From Candidatus Zixiibacteriota bacterium (GTDB taxonomy: Bacteria; Zixibacteria; MSB-5A5; SM1-73), in assembly GCA_023127875.1 (NCBI GenBank), contig JAGMFA010000045.1, positions 1-13,662 on the forward strand: 13,662 nucleotides of DNA, given 5' to 3'. Positions 7,431 to 13,585 of the stretch are shown here, piece after piece. How positions within the stretch are numbered: position 1 is the stretch's first letter; each line of letters starts with the position of its first letter. A model generated the notes under the pieces. That model saw only the letters and a list, made by a program, of their open reading frames with translations, was not told where the DNA came from and searched no databases. Position numbers and translations under genes: made by a program.

Positions 7431-9602
7431 ATGAAAAGAATATTGGGCACAAGCTTGATTCTGGTGGTCTTGCTCAGCACAATTGGGTGGGCTGACGGTT
7501 TCATTATTCCCATGCCTCCGCATCCTGGCAAACCCTTTCCCCCCAATCTGTCCATAAAATATCATCATGTGGACATAAAGATTGACAACCAGGTTGCACA
7601 GACAGCGGTGGATCAGGTTTTCATAAACAACTATCATCGGGACATTGAGGGGACCTACATCTTTCCCATACCGGAGCATGCTTCCATCTCCAAGTTCTCC
7701 ATGTTTGTGGGAGGCGAAGAGATCAAGGGTAAAATCTTGGACAAAGATGAAGCCCGAAGAATCTATCAGGACATCGTTCGCAGAAAAAAGGACCCCGCCC
7801 TTTTAGAGTATTTCAAGGATGGGATGTTTAAGGCTTCAGTCTATCCTATTCCAGCCCACGGTGAGACCCGCATCAAATTGTATTACTCAGAGATTTTGAA
7901 GCTCTCCGGAGGAATATGCGGCTATCACTATACCTTGAACACGGAGAAGTTCTCCAAAGACCCATTGCAGAGTGTGAAGGTCAACCTAAAGATAAATTCG
8001 AAAATGCCGATTAAAAGCATCTATTCCCCTTCGCATAATATCAGAATTGAAAAAGAAGACGATCACCATGCTAAGGTGACCTATGTGGAGGAAAACACTC
8101 GCCCGGATAAGGATTTCTTTCTCTATTATACAGTTTCAGAGAAGGATATTGGCTTCAATCTTCTCCCCTTTGAAGATGAAGATCATCAGGGTTATTTTTT
8201 GGCTATGATTTCTCCCCAGGTGGAGGTTGCCGCGGATAAGACTTCAAGAAAAAACATAATTTTCATCCTCGACACCTCAGGAAGCATGAAGGGAGAAAAG
8301 ATAAAGCAAGCCAAGGGAGCCTTATCTTTTTGCTTGAACAGCTTGAATGAAGGGGATCGGTTCAACATAATCGACTTTGATGATGAAATTAAAAGCTTCA
8401 AGACAGAGTTGGTCCGGGCAGATCACCAGAATATCAGTGAGGCTCTCTCTTTTGTGGACAGGTGTGAGGCTGATGGGGGAACCAACATAAACGACGCACT
8501 TCATACGGGTCTCCGACAGATCGAGGACAGAGGCAAAGCGTCTTTTATCATCTTCTTAACTGATGGTCTGCCTACTGTGGGTGAGACGGACATCAATAAT
8601 ATCCTGGCAAATGTTAAAAAGGCGAACCGATCCACAACCAGGTTATTTGTTTTCGGAGTGGGCTATGATGTGAACACCCGTCTTTTGGATCGACTGGCTC
8701 AGGATAATCACGCCACCTCCGATTACGTCCGCCCATCCGAGGATATCGAGGTAAAGGTATCCGGCTTCTTCAAAAAGGTTTCCCATCCCATTCTGACAGA
8801 TATTAGGCTCTCCTTTAGTGATGTGGAGGTTTATGATCTCTATCCCAAAGAGCTTCCGGACATCTTCAAAGGATCGCAACTTCTTGTACTGGGTAAATAC
8901 AAAAATGGGGGACATACCGGAGTAACGCTAATGGGTTCTACTCAGGGCGACACCCGCAGATTCAACTATGAGATTAACTTCTCCCCGGATGATAGATATG
9001 ATTTCATCCCCCGTCTATGGGCAACCAGAAGGATCGGATATCTGATCGATCAATTGAGGCTTCATGGTCACAGCAAGGAATTGGTGGATGAGGTGGTGAG
9101 ACTGTCCAAGAAATATGGGATCATTACTGAATACACCTCCTTTCTGGTCGATGCCGACTACAGACTGGCTGCCGAGGTGTTAGCACCGCAGGCAGGGGTT
9201 GTCATGAGGGACAAGATGAAAGTTGAGGTAGGCGCTGGAGCCGTGAATCGAGCCAAAGCCACAAAGAAATATGCTCAGGCTTTGCAGGCTCCTCAAGGCT
9301 ATCTGGATGCGGAAGGAAGAGAACAAAAAATAACTAAGGTGGTTCAGATTGGAAACAGGACGTTTTTCAACAAAAACGGGCTCTGGGTGGATAGTGAATA
9401 TGAGGGCAAGATCGAGGCGATAAAGGTGAAAAACCTCTCCGAAGCGTATTTCAAGCTCCTGAGCAGTGTTCCAGAGGTGGGGAGATTTTTTGCTCTGGGA
9501 GATGAAGTGATTTTCCTTCTGCGCGGCAAAGCCATTCATGTCTCCGACGAGGGAAAGACCAACTTCACCCCAGGTGAACTGAAATCGCTCCTTGCCCGGT
9601 AG
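7431..9602 (+). CDS. Exported VIT and von Willebrand factor A domain protein
   Basis: 723 aa. Signal peptide MKRILGTSLILVVLLSTIGWA, predicted cut after Ala21. Residues about 35-165 form a VIT domain (inter-alpha-trypsin inhibitor type: DQVFINNYHRDIEGTYIFPI, then KGKILDKDEARRIYQDIV and VYPIPAHGETRIKLYYSEIL). Residues about 275-445 form a VWA domain with a complete MIDAS metal site: D281-T-S-G-S, T351 in GGTN, and D378 in LTDGLP. It should therefore bind a divalent cation and a protein ligand. The rest includes a beta-rich segment and a helical piece (LVDEVVRLSKKYGIITEYTS) seen in other VIT/VWA proteins. There is no C-terminal membrane helix, LPxTG signal or sorting domain, so it is not a typical sortase-target VIT protein and is probably periplasmic or released. 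It follows the sigma/anti-sigma pair and could be a target or partner of it. Ends in a terminator. Confidence 0.9.
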   Translation: MKRILGTSLILVVLLSTIGWADGFIIPMPPHPGKPFPPNLSIKYHHVDIKIDNQVAQTAVDQVFINNYHRDIEGTYIFPIPEHASISKFSMFVGGEEIKGKILDKDEARRIYQDIVRRKKDPALLEYFKDGMFKASVYPIPAHGETRIKLYYSEILKLSGGICGYHYTLNTEKFSKDPLQSVKVNLKINSKMPIKSIYSPSHNIRIEKEDDHHAKVTYVEENTRPDKDFFLYYTVSEKDIGFNLLPFEDEDHQGYFLAMISPQVEVAADKTSRKNIIFILDTSGSMKGEKIKQAKGALSFCLNSLNEGDRFNIIDFDDEIKSFKTELVRADHQNISEALSFVDRCEADGGTNINDALHTGLRQIEDRGKASFIIFLTDGLPTVGETDINNILANVKKANRSTTRLFVFGVGYDVNTRLLDRLAQDNHATSDYVRPSEDIEVKVSGFFKKVSHPILTDIRLSFSDVEVYDLYPKELPDIFKGSQLLVLGKYKNGGHTGVTLMGSTQGDTRRFNYEINFSPDDRYDFIPRLWATRRIGYLIDQLRLHGHSKELVDEVVRLSKKYGIITEYTSFLVDADYRLAAEVLAPQAGVVMRDKMKVEVGAGAVNRAKATKKYAQALQAPQGYLDAEGREQKITKVVQIGNRTFFNKNGLWVDSEYEGKIEAIKVKNLSEAYFKLLSSVPEVGRFFALGDEVIFLLRGKAIHVSDEGKTNFTPGELKSLLAR

Positions 9603-9627
9603 CAATTTCCAAGAAGTTGACTCCATG

Positions 9628-9666
9628 AAAACGGACGGATGTTAATTGCCTGTCCGTTTTTCTTTT
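9628..9666 (+). terminator. Rho-independent terminator after the VIT/VWA gene
   Basis: AAAACGGAC (9628-9636) pairs with GTCCGTTTT (9652-9660), extended by GG/CC with a one-base bulge, followed by TCTTTT. Confidence 0.75.
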
Positions 9667-9696
9667 CCACCTGAAGCGTGTGTCCCATAATTGAAG

Positions 9697-9748
9697 CGCG
9701 TAGCAGAGGCTTTATGCCTCTGTGCCCCGCCAAAGGCGGGGCTACGCG
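9697..9748. repeat. Compact inverted REP doublet, cloverleaf-like
   Basis: An outer 8-bp stem CGCGTAGC / GCTACGCG (9697-9704, 9741-9748) encloses two adjacent hairpins: AGAGGC-TTTAT-GCCTCT (9705-9721) and GCCCCGCC-AAA-GGCGGGGC (9724-9742). Each hairpin has GTAG at its outer foot on its own strand, so this is two tail-to-tail REP-like units. Confidence 0.75.
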
Positions 9749-9768
9749 AAAGAAAATGCAGAAACTCT

Positions 9769-9814
9769 GTCGAATAGGTCTTCGAGCCATGGCTGGCAGG
9801 CATATTCGACCTAC
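9769..9814 (-). repeat. GTAG-headed palindrome with long loop
   Basis: GTCGAATA (9769-9776) pairs with TATTCGAC (9803-9810), and CTAC (9811-9814) gives a - strand GTAG head. The loop holds a second palindrome, AGCCATGGCT (9785-9794). Confidence 0.5.
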
Positions 9815-9827
9815 AACATGTAATTGT

Positions 9828-9930
9828 GGAAACCTTCCTTCGACCCTTCAACAAGCTCCCTTCGGGACTGAGCCTCAGGGTCGAAGACAGGGTGCTGAGC
9901 ACAAGCTCAGGACGAGAAGGTTTCCTCTAC
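9828..9930 (-). repeat. REP hairpin interrupted by another palindromic repeat
   Basis: Outer arms GGAAACCTTC (9828-9837) and GAAGGTTTCC (9916-9925), with CTAC at 9927-9930, match the hairpin at 11786-11808, where the arms are almost adjacent. Here 78 nt separate them. They hold a second inverted repeat, CTTCGACCCT / AGGGTCGAAG (9838-9847, 9877-9886), then GTGCTGAGCAC (9892-9902) and GCTCAGGAC, motifs of the repeat type at the window's right end. Confidence 0.65.
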
Positions 9931-9963
9931 ATCTTAAATACAAGAATGCGCTAACAAGAAAAG

Positions 9964-9986
9964 GGCAGGAGATAAACTCTCCTGCC
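9964..9986 (-). terminator. Rho-independent terminator for the first sorting-domain gene
   Basis: Perfect 9-bp stem GGCAGGAGA / TCTCCTGCC (9964-9972, 9978-9986), loop of 5. Read leftward it is followed by CTTTTCTTGTT. An almost identical structure follows the paralog at 11843-11865. Confidence 0.8.
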
Positions 9987-10082
9987 ATCTTTTCATCCGT
10001 TCAATCCTTCGGACAAAGCCCTCAGGACAAGTCCGTTGACCAATCCCTTAATCTGTTTAATCTGTTGGGCTATTCTGTCAGG

Positions 10083-11153
10083 CTATTTGACCAGCACCAT
10101 CTTCTTCATATCCGAGAAATCTCCCGCCTGCATTCGATAGAAGTAAATACCGCTAGAGACAAAGTTGCCTTTCTCATCCTTACCATCCCAATCTGCCACA
10201 TAAACCCCTGGCTTCATCTCCTCGTCCACCAGAGTTCTCACCTTCTGCCCCACGATATTGAAGATATCGATCTTCACATAAGCAGACTTAGACAGACTGA
10301 ACCGGAAATTTGTAACGGGGTTAAAAGGATTGGGGTAGTTCTGAGACAGGGAGAACTGGGAGGGTCTGCTATCCTCAGAACCCTGTATTTCTCTCACATC
10401 TGAAGGCCCCCTGAAGAAACATACCTCAAAACTACTCGAATCGCCAGTCCCGGGTCTGGGGATCTTTACACTGGCAGCACGATTTGACCAAGCCAGATGT
10501 GACTTGGGTGGCCACCAGCAGGTGTCTAAACAGATGGTCATGGTATCTTCCAGTTTAAAAGTCATGGTTGCGAGCAAAATTCTGCTCCCCTCCCACCATC
10601 TTTGGTCCTGCGTGCCAAGGGGAACAAGGCTCAGCCAGAAATGAGGCGGGACAAAGGCAGAATCAAGTGTGGTGTCCTCCGGATAATAATAACACCAAGA
10701 GCTGTCACTTTTCATATCCACGATTCTTGTGTCCCATTCCCTCCCTGAAAAGTCAGCCGCTAGATCCATCATTCGGTTGTGAATAGTTGTATCCGTCCCC
10801 TCTATAAAATGACGGAAGATGCTCCGGTCAAGGTTAGGATAGGGATACAGGTTGGTATTATTCCAATATGCACTCACGCTGCAATACTTGGATGGATTGC
10901 TGTGAGAGTAGCACAAGGGAATAGCGAAGCCCGAAATTGAATCCAAACCGTCAACCACATCACAAGTAACATAGATGGGAACCCGAACGAAATATGGTGG
11001 GTCATCTTGTAGAAAAATGTCATCAGGCCAAGGCTCCACATACATGGTGTCGCACTCGCCATGGTCATTTGGATCTTCAGGACAATCGCCCCGGACAATG
11101 TTCCCAAGCATAAGGAAAATCACAATGGTCAAAAGTGGGAGGTGCTTTTTCAT
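10083..11153 (-). CDS. Secreted protein with C-terminal Por/type IX-style sorting domain (paralog A)
   Basis: 356 aa. Signal peptide MKKHLPLLTIVIFLMLGNIVRG, then the mature start CPEDPNDHGECDT. The middle (about residues 50-240) is beta-rich and Trp/Tyr/Cys-rich (YFVRVPIYVTCDVVDGLDSI, then GFAIPLCYSHSNPSKYCSVS and LLATMTFKLEDTMTICLDT). It has the look of a secreted beta-sandwich, perhaps cohesin-like, but no family is assigned. Residues 265-356 are a type A sorting/FlgD-Ig-like domain: SQNYPNPFNP, IDIFNIVGQKVRTLVDEE, WDGKDEKGN, SGIYFYRM, MKKMVLVK. Proteins with this tail cross the outer membrane by the type IX (Por) system and are attached or released. The start is supported by AAGGAG 7 nt upstream and a TTGACA promoter. 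Paralog B lies about 800 nt upstream in the same direction. Export route well supported, function unknown. Confidence 0.85.
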   Translation of the reverse strand: MKKHLPLLTIVIFLMLGNIVRGDCPEDPNDHGECDTMYVEPWPDDIFLQDDPPYFVRVPIYVTCDVVDGLDSISGFAIPLCYSHSNPSKYCSVSAYWNNTNLYPYPNLDRSIFRHFIEGTDTTIHNRMMDLAADFSGREWDTRIVDMKSDSSWCYYYPEDTTLDSAFVPPHFWLSLVPLGTQDQRWWEGSRILLATMTFKLEDTMTICLDTCWWPPKSHLAWSNRAASVKIPRPGTGDSSSFEVCFFRGPSDVREIQGSEDSRPSQFSLSQNYPNPFNPVTNFRFSLSKSAYVKIDIFNIVGQKVRTLVDEEMKPGVYVADWDGKDEKGNFVSSGIYFYRMQAGDFSDMKKMVLVK

Positions 11154-11160
11154 CCAGCCG

Positions 11161-11208
11161 CTCCTTAAGCTTAAAATCCACTATTTACATACGAAATAGA
11201 TGTGTCAA
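11161..11208 (-). promoter_or_regulatory. Promoter and RBS of paralog A
   Basis: Read leftward: TTGACA (complement of 11203-11208), 17-nt spacer, AATAGT (complement of 11180-11185), and AAGGAG (complement of 11161-11166) 7 nt before the ATG. The -35 is perfect and the -10 matches at 4 of 6. Confidence 0.55.
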
Positions 11209-11232
11209 ATTACAAGACAGAAATTCTTCTCT

Positions 11233-11466
11233 TTAGTTCTTATCGGAAGTGGTCTGGTCATCAATTATAACTTCTGTCTTAATTATTCGATAGAACACAT
11301 TCTCTTCTGCGGGAGCACTTTGTAAATCAAAAATGTAGAAGAACGGAGGGTTAGTTGACTTCTTATAATCATGGAGAACTAAGGGTCTTCGCTTCAACTT
11401 TGTAATGAGGATGCAGATGTTAGGGTTAAGCTTCAGGAACTGTTGAAAAAAGCAAGAATAGAACAA
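11233..11466 (-). CDS. Possible small ORF or C-terminal gene fragment, unknown
   Basis: A 77-codon frame on the - strand from a TTG (complement of 11464-11466) to a stop at 11233. The product (for example FLKLNPNICILITKLKRRPL, HDYKKSTNPPFFYIFDLQSA, VFYRIIKTEVIIDDQTTSDK) reads like ordinary protein, but no family is recognised. An in-frame TAG lies just before the TTG, and an inverted-repeat element starts about 45 nt further upstream (11510-11654). It may be the tail of a gene truncated by repeat insertion, or chance. It ends just before the promoter of paralog A. Confidence 0.2.
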   Translation of the reverse strand: MFYSCFFQQFLKLNPNICILITKLKRRPLVLHDYKKSTNPPFFYIFDLQSAPAEENVFYRIIKTEVIIDDQTTSDKN

Positions 11467-11509
11467 GCCCTGCCTCTACATAAAAACTTCCCGCTCTTAG
11501 GGGATGAGA

Positions 11510-11654
11510 CTGTCGAAAAAGTGGTTTTGTAGTGGAAAAGCTTGCTTTTCGGGTTTTTGGGGCAATTTAAATTCCTTTGAATTCCAACTACTTAGATGGC
11601 AACAAAAGACCGACGAGCAAGCTCGTCCACTACAGTTTTGGCGTTTTTCGACAG
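11510..11654. mobile_element. MITE/REPIN-like element with terminal inverted repeats, 145 bp
   Basis: CTGTCGAAAAA (11510-11520) and TTTTTCGACAG (11644-11654) are exact inverted ends. Just inside lie GTAGTGGA (11529-11536) and TCCACTAC (11626-11633), each leading into a hairpin: GAAAAGC-TT-GCTTTTC (11535-11550) and GACGAGC-AA-GCTCGTC (11612-11627). This is two inverted GTAG-headed REP-like units inside outer terminal repeats. No protein is encoded. The layout matches the element at 13425-13558. Confidence 0.65.
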
Positions 11655-11658
11655 CCCC

Positions 11659-11734
11659 GGATGTTATCATCCCCCTCCTACATATCCTGCGGACAAGTTG
11701 TTCAATAGCTTAGCGAGGATGATAACATCCTCGC
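11659..11734. repeat. Head-to-head REP-like hairpin pair
   Basis: GGATG-TTAT-CATCC (11659-11672) with CTAC at 11678-11681 (a - strand GTAG head) faces GCGAGGATG-ATAA-CATCCTCGC (11713-11734), preceded by TTAG, a one-base variant of GTAG. The two hairpins share the stem core GGATGATAACATCC. Confidence 0.6.
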
Positions 11735-11785
11735 AGAGCAAAAAATGCACGGTGTTTAGCAGAACATTCAGACAAAATACTTGGT

Positions 11786-11808
11786 GGAAACCTGAAGGTT
11801 TCCGCTAC
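11786..11808 (-). repeat. Intact GTAG-headed REP hairpin after paralog B
   Basis: GGAAACCT-GA-AGGTTTCC (11786-11803), then GCTAC, giving a - strand GTAG head (CTAC 11805-11808). It is followed by flanking sequence shared with the 3' flank of paralog A (ACATCTTAAA.ACAAGAATGC), where the matching hairpin is interrupted. Confidence 0.7.
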
Positions 11809-11842
11809 ATCTTAAACACAAGAATGCGCTGACAAAGAAAAA

Positions 11843-11865
11843 GGCAGGAGATATAATCTCCTGCC
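11843..11865 (-). terminator. Rho-independent terminator for the second sorting-domain gene
   Basis: 9-bp stem GGCAGGAGA / TCTCCTGCC (11843-11851, 11857-11865). Read leftward it is followed by TTTTTCTTTGT. Confidence 0.85.
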
Positions 11866-11962
11866 CAATTCTTCCATCCGTTCAATCCTTCGGGCAAAGC
11901 CCTCAGGACAAGTCCGTTGACCAATCCCTTAATCTGTTTAATCTGTTGAGCTATTCGTTAGG

Positions 11963-12955
11963 CTATTTGACCAGCACCATCTTCTTCATATCCGAGAACT
12001 CTCCCGCCTCCATCCGGTAGAAGTAGATCCCGCTGGAGACCGGTTTCCCATTCTCATCCTTACCATCCCAATCTGCCACATACACCCCTGGCTTCATCTC
12101 CTCGTCCACCAAAGTTCTCACCTTCTGCCCCACGATATTGAAGATATCGATCTTCACGTGAGCAGACAAAGATAAGCTGAACTCAAAATTTGTGGCGGGG
12201 TTAAATGGATTGGGATAGTTCTGAGATAGGAAGAACTCAGAGGGTCTGCTATCGTCGGAACCCTGGATTTCTCTAACACTACTAGCCGCAGTATCGACTT
12301 TAAAACAAATGGGCATGTTATGCCTGGGAAAGTACGTAACAGCGTCGCTCCGGCTCCATTTCAATATACTGGAGGGATACCAGAAGGTGCTATCGATACA
12401 GATGGTCATGGTATCCTCAACCCGGAAAGTCATGGTAGCCAGAAGCACCCGATTACCTTCCCACCACAGCTGATCCGGAGTCCCGGTTGGAGTCGAACAG
12501 AGCCAGAAGTCATTGGTATCATGCACGATAAGTTGCCTGAAGTCCCACTCCGGCCCGAATCCGTAGGCCATTGTCATCATCCGGTTGCGTATGCTATCGC
12601 CGGGAGTTATCTCCAGATTACGAAAGATGCTCCGGTCAAGGTTGGGCCAGGGATGCAGGTCAACGGTGTTCCACCAACCACTCAAACTGCAATACTTGGA
12701 TGAATTTGTATGGGTATAAGCCAGAGGAATCACGAAGCCCTTTATCGAATCAGTTGCTACCGTCTGGTCATGCGTGACCAGCAATTTGACTGTAACAGTA
12801 GCTGGAAACCCAGCCAGACCAGCGTACTGGTAAGGCACAACATGTAACGTGTCACACTCGCCACGATCATTTGGATCCTCCGGACATTGACCCCACGAAA
12901 ATGTGACAAACCCAAAAAGAAACAAAACCAAGAAAATTAAAGCGGTTCTTTTCAT
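11963..12955 (-). CDS. Secreted protein with C-terminal Por/type IX-style sorting domain (paralog B)
   Basis: 330 aa. Signal peptide MKRTALIFLVLFLFGFVTFSWG, mature start QCPEDPNDRGECDT. The organisation is that of paralog A, with recognisably related middle blocks (ATVTVKLLVTHDQTVATDSI, GFVIPLAYTHTNSSKYCSLS, PNLDRSIFR, NRMM, WWEGNRVLLATMTFRVEDTM) but shorter. The last 92 residues match the paralog A sorting domain at 81 positions by hand count (88%), much closer than the middle. Secretion by a type IX system with surface attachment or release is expected. The start is supported by AAAAGGAG 7 nt upstream. The function of the middle domain is unknown; a binding or adhesion role is a guess. Confidence 0.85.
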   Translation of the reverse strand: MKRTALIFLVLFLFGFVTFSWGQCPEDPNDRGECDTLHVVPYQYAGLAGFPATVTVKLLVTHDQTVATDSIKGFVIPLAYTHTNSSKYCSLSGWWNTVDLHPWPNLDRSIFRNLEITPGDSIRNRMMTMAYGFGPEWDFRQLIVHDTNDFWLCSTPTGTPDQLWWEGNRVLLATMTFRVEDTMTICIDSTFWYPSSILKWSRSDAVTYFPRHNMPICFKVDTAASSVREIQGSDDSRPSEFFLSQNYPNPFNPATNFEFSLSLSAHVKIDIFNIVGQKVRTLVDEEMKPGVYVADWDGKDENGKPVSSGIYFYRMEAGEFSDMKKMVLVK

Positions 12956-13134
12956 TTTACTTCTCCTTTTGGTTTAAAGTGTTTTCTCCCCTGAAAAATT
13001 TTTCCCTTTCCTTTACCTGTTCAACTCCGAATTTGGATCCTGCGGATAAGCAATGTCATTTGATCCAACTCACCCTCTGCCTCAATTCAGGCTGTAAACA
13101 GGAAGACAACCAAAGCTTAGGTAATGCCCGCTCA
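12956..13134. other. Leader region of paralog B
   Basis: Contains the paralog B RBS (AAAAGGAG on the - strand) and no convincing gene. A weak TTGAAC...AAATTT pair is present, but the best promoter is further upstream at 13235-13263, which would give a leader of about 270 nt. Confidence 0.4.
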
Positions 13135-13232
13135 TTATTCATTAACTGTTTTAAGCTTCTCGACCACCTCCTCGAGAAAAATGTGAATTACACGCTTTTT
13201 TTCTTTGCCTGCCCGTATAAGTGCATACGCAT
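13135..13232 (-). pseudogene. Possible frame-broken ribbon-helix-helix (antitoxin-like) remnant
   Basis: From the - strand ATG at 13232 the frame reads MRMHLYGQAKKKSV and stops at 13188. If the frame slips on a run of seven A residues, it continues K-RVIHIFLEEVVEKLKTVNE to a stop at 13135-13137. That continuation resembles the N-terminal strand and first helix of ribbon-helix-helix regulators (basic segment, beta strand, L-x-E-E-x-V-E-K-L-K). There is no clear RBS, but a strong promoter lies directly upstream. Decayed antitoxin gene, frameshifting gene or coincidence all remain possible. Confidence 0.25.
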
Positions 13233-13355
13233 TTTATATAAGAAATTAAGTTGACCTTGTCAATAGAAAAATTAAATTAAATTCATTTTTTTTAGACTAA
13301 TACAAAAGTAAGAAATGCGTATGCATCTTCGATAAGTTTACATATGCGTATGCAT
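13222..13355. promoter_or_regulatory. Three copies of ATGCGTATGCA, candidate operators
   Basis: The 11-mer occurs at 13315-13325 and 13344-13354, both extended to ATGCGTATGCAT, and inverted at 13222-13232. The inverted copy covers the expected start point of the leftward promoter. The sequence between is very AT-rich. Confidence 0.45.
13235..13263 (-). promoter_or_regulatory. Strong leftward sigma-70-type promoter
   Basis: Read leftward: TTGACA (complement of 13258-13263), 17-nt spacer, TATATA (13235-13240), with an AT-rich upstream stretch. The -35 lies inside a perfect inverted repeat TTGAC-CTT-GTCAA (13251-13263). It points at the remnant ORF and paralog B. Confidence 0.55.
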
Positions 13356-13377
13356 TCATACGAACCCCTCACCCTAA

Positions 13378-13394
13378 CCCCGCCAAAGGCGGGG
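13378..13394. repeat. Short GC-rich palindrome
   Basis: CCCCGCC-AAA-GGCGGGG, the same hairpin as the right half of the doublet at 9697-9748, here without a GTAG foot. Confidence 0.6.
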
Positions 13395-13412
13395 AACCTC
13401 ATAAATTCCCCC

Positions 13413-13570
13413 TCCCTTGATAGGCTGTCTCAAAAATGGTAGCCGCACCCTTTAGGGTGCGTTAAGCTGTATTGAAAATCAATAACTTATGCGCAGGCTA
13501 AAAGCTCATTTGAGTCAAATGACCTGCGGCTACCAAAAAAACGAGTTTTGAGACACCTTCCCTTGATAGG
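13413..13570. mobile_element. MITE/REPIN-like element (134 bp) flanked by a 12-bp direct repeat
   Basis: TCCCTTGATAGG occurs at 13413-13424 and 13559-13570. Between them, TGTCTCAAAA (13426-13435) and TTTTGAGACA (13546-13555) are exact inverted ends, and GGTAGCCGCA (13438-13447) and TGCGGCTACC (13525-13534) are inner inverted GTAG units. The left unit leads into the hairpin CGCACCCT-TT-AGGGTGCG (13444-13461); on the right lies the palindrome CATTTGA-G-TCAAATG (13507-13521). No protein is encoded. The direct repeat looks like a target-site duplication. Confidence 0.7.
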
Positions 13571-13585
13571 TTCGGCCATTCGACG

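Noticed and set aside
7431..9602. Sortase-target VIT/VWA protein
   Set aside because: The C-terminus has no LPxTG-like motif, hydrophobic segment or basic tail, and no sortase gene is in the window.
9180..9626. 148-codon - strand open frame
   Set aside because: Lies entirely opposite the VIT/VWA coding region with no RBS or family resemblance.
9678..10403. 241-codon + strand open frame
   Set aside because: It crosses several palindromic repeats and the terminator and runs antisense to the well-supported sorting-domain gene; its product has low-complexity, repeat-derived sequence.
12320..12777. Overlapping + strand open frames of 127 and 68 codons
   Set aside because: Antisense to paralog B, whose signal peptide, middle blocks and sorting domain are all in frame on the - strand.
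12979..13254. 91-codon + strand open frame
   Set aside because: No RBS or recognisable family; it runs against the leftward promoter and leader of paralog B.
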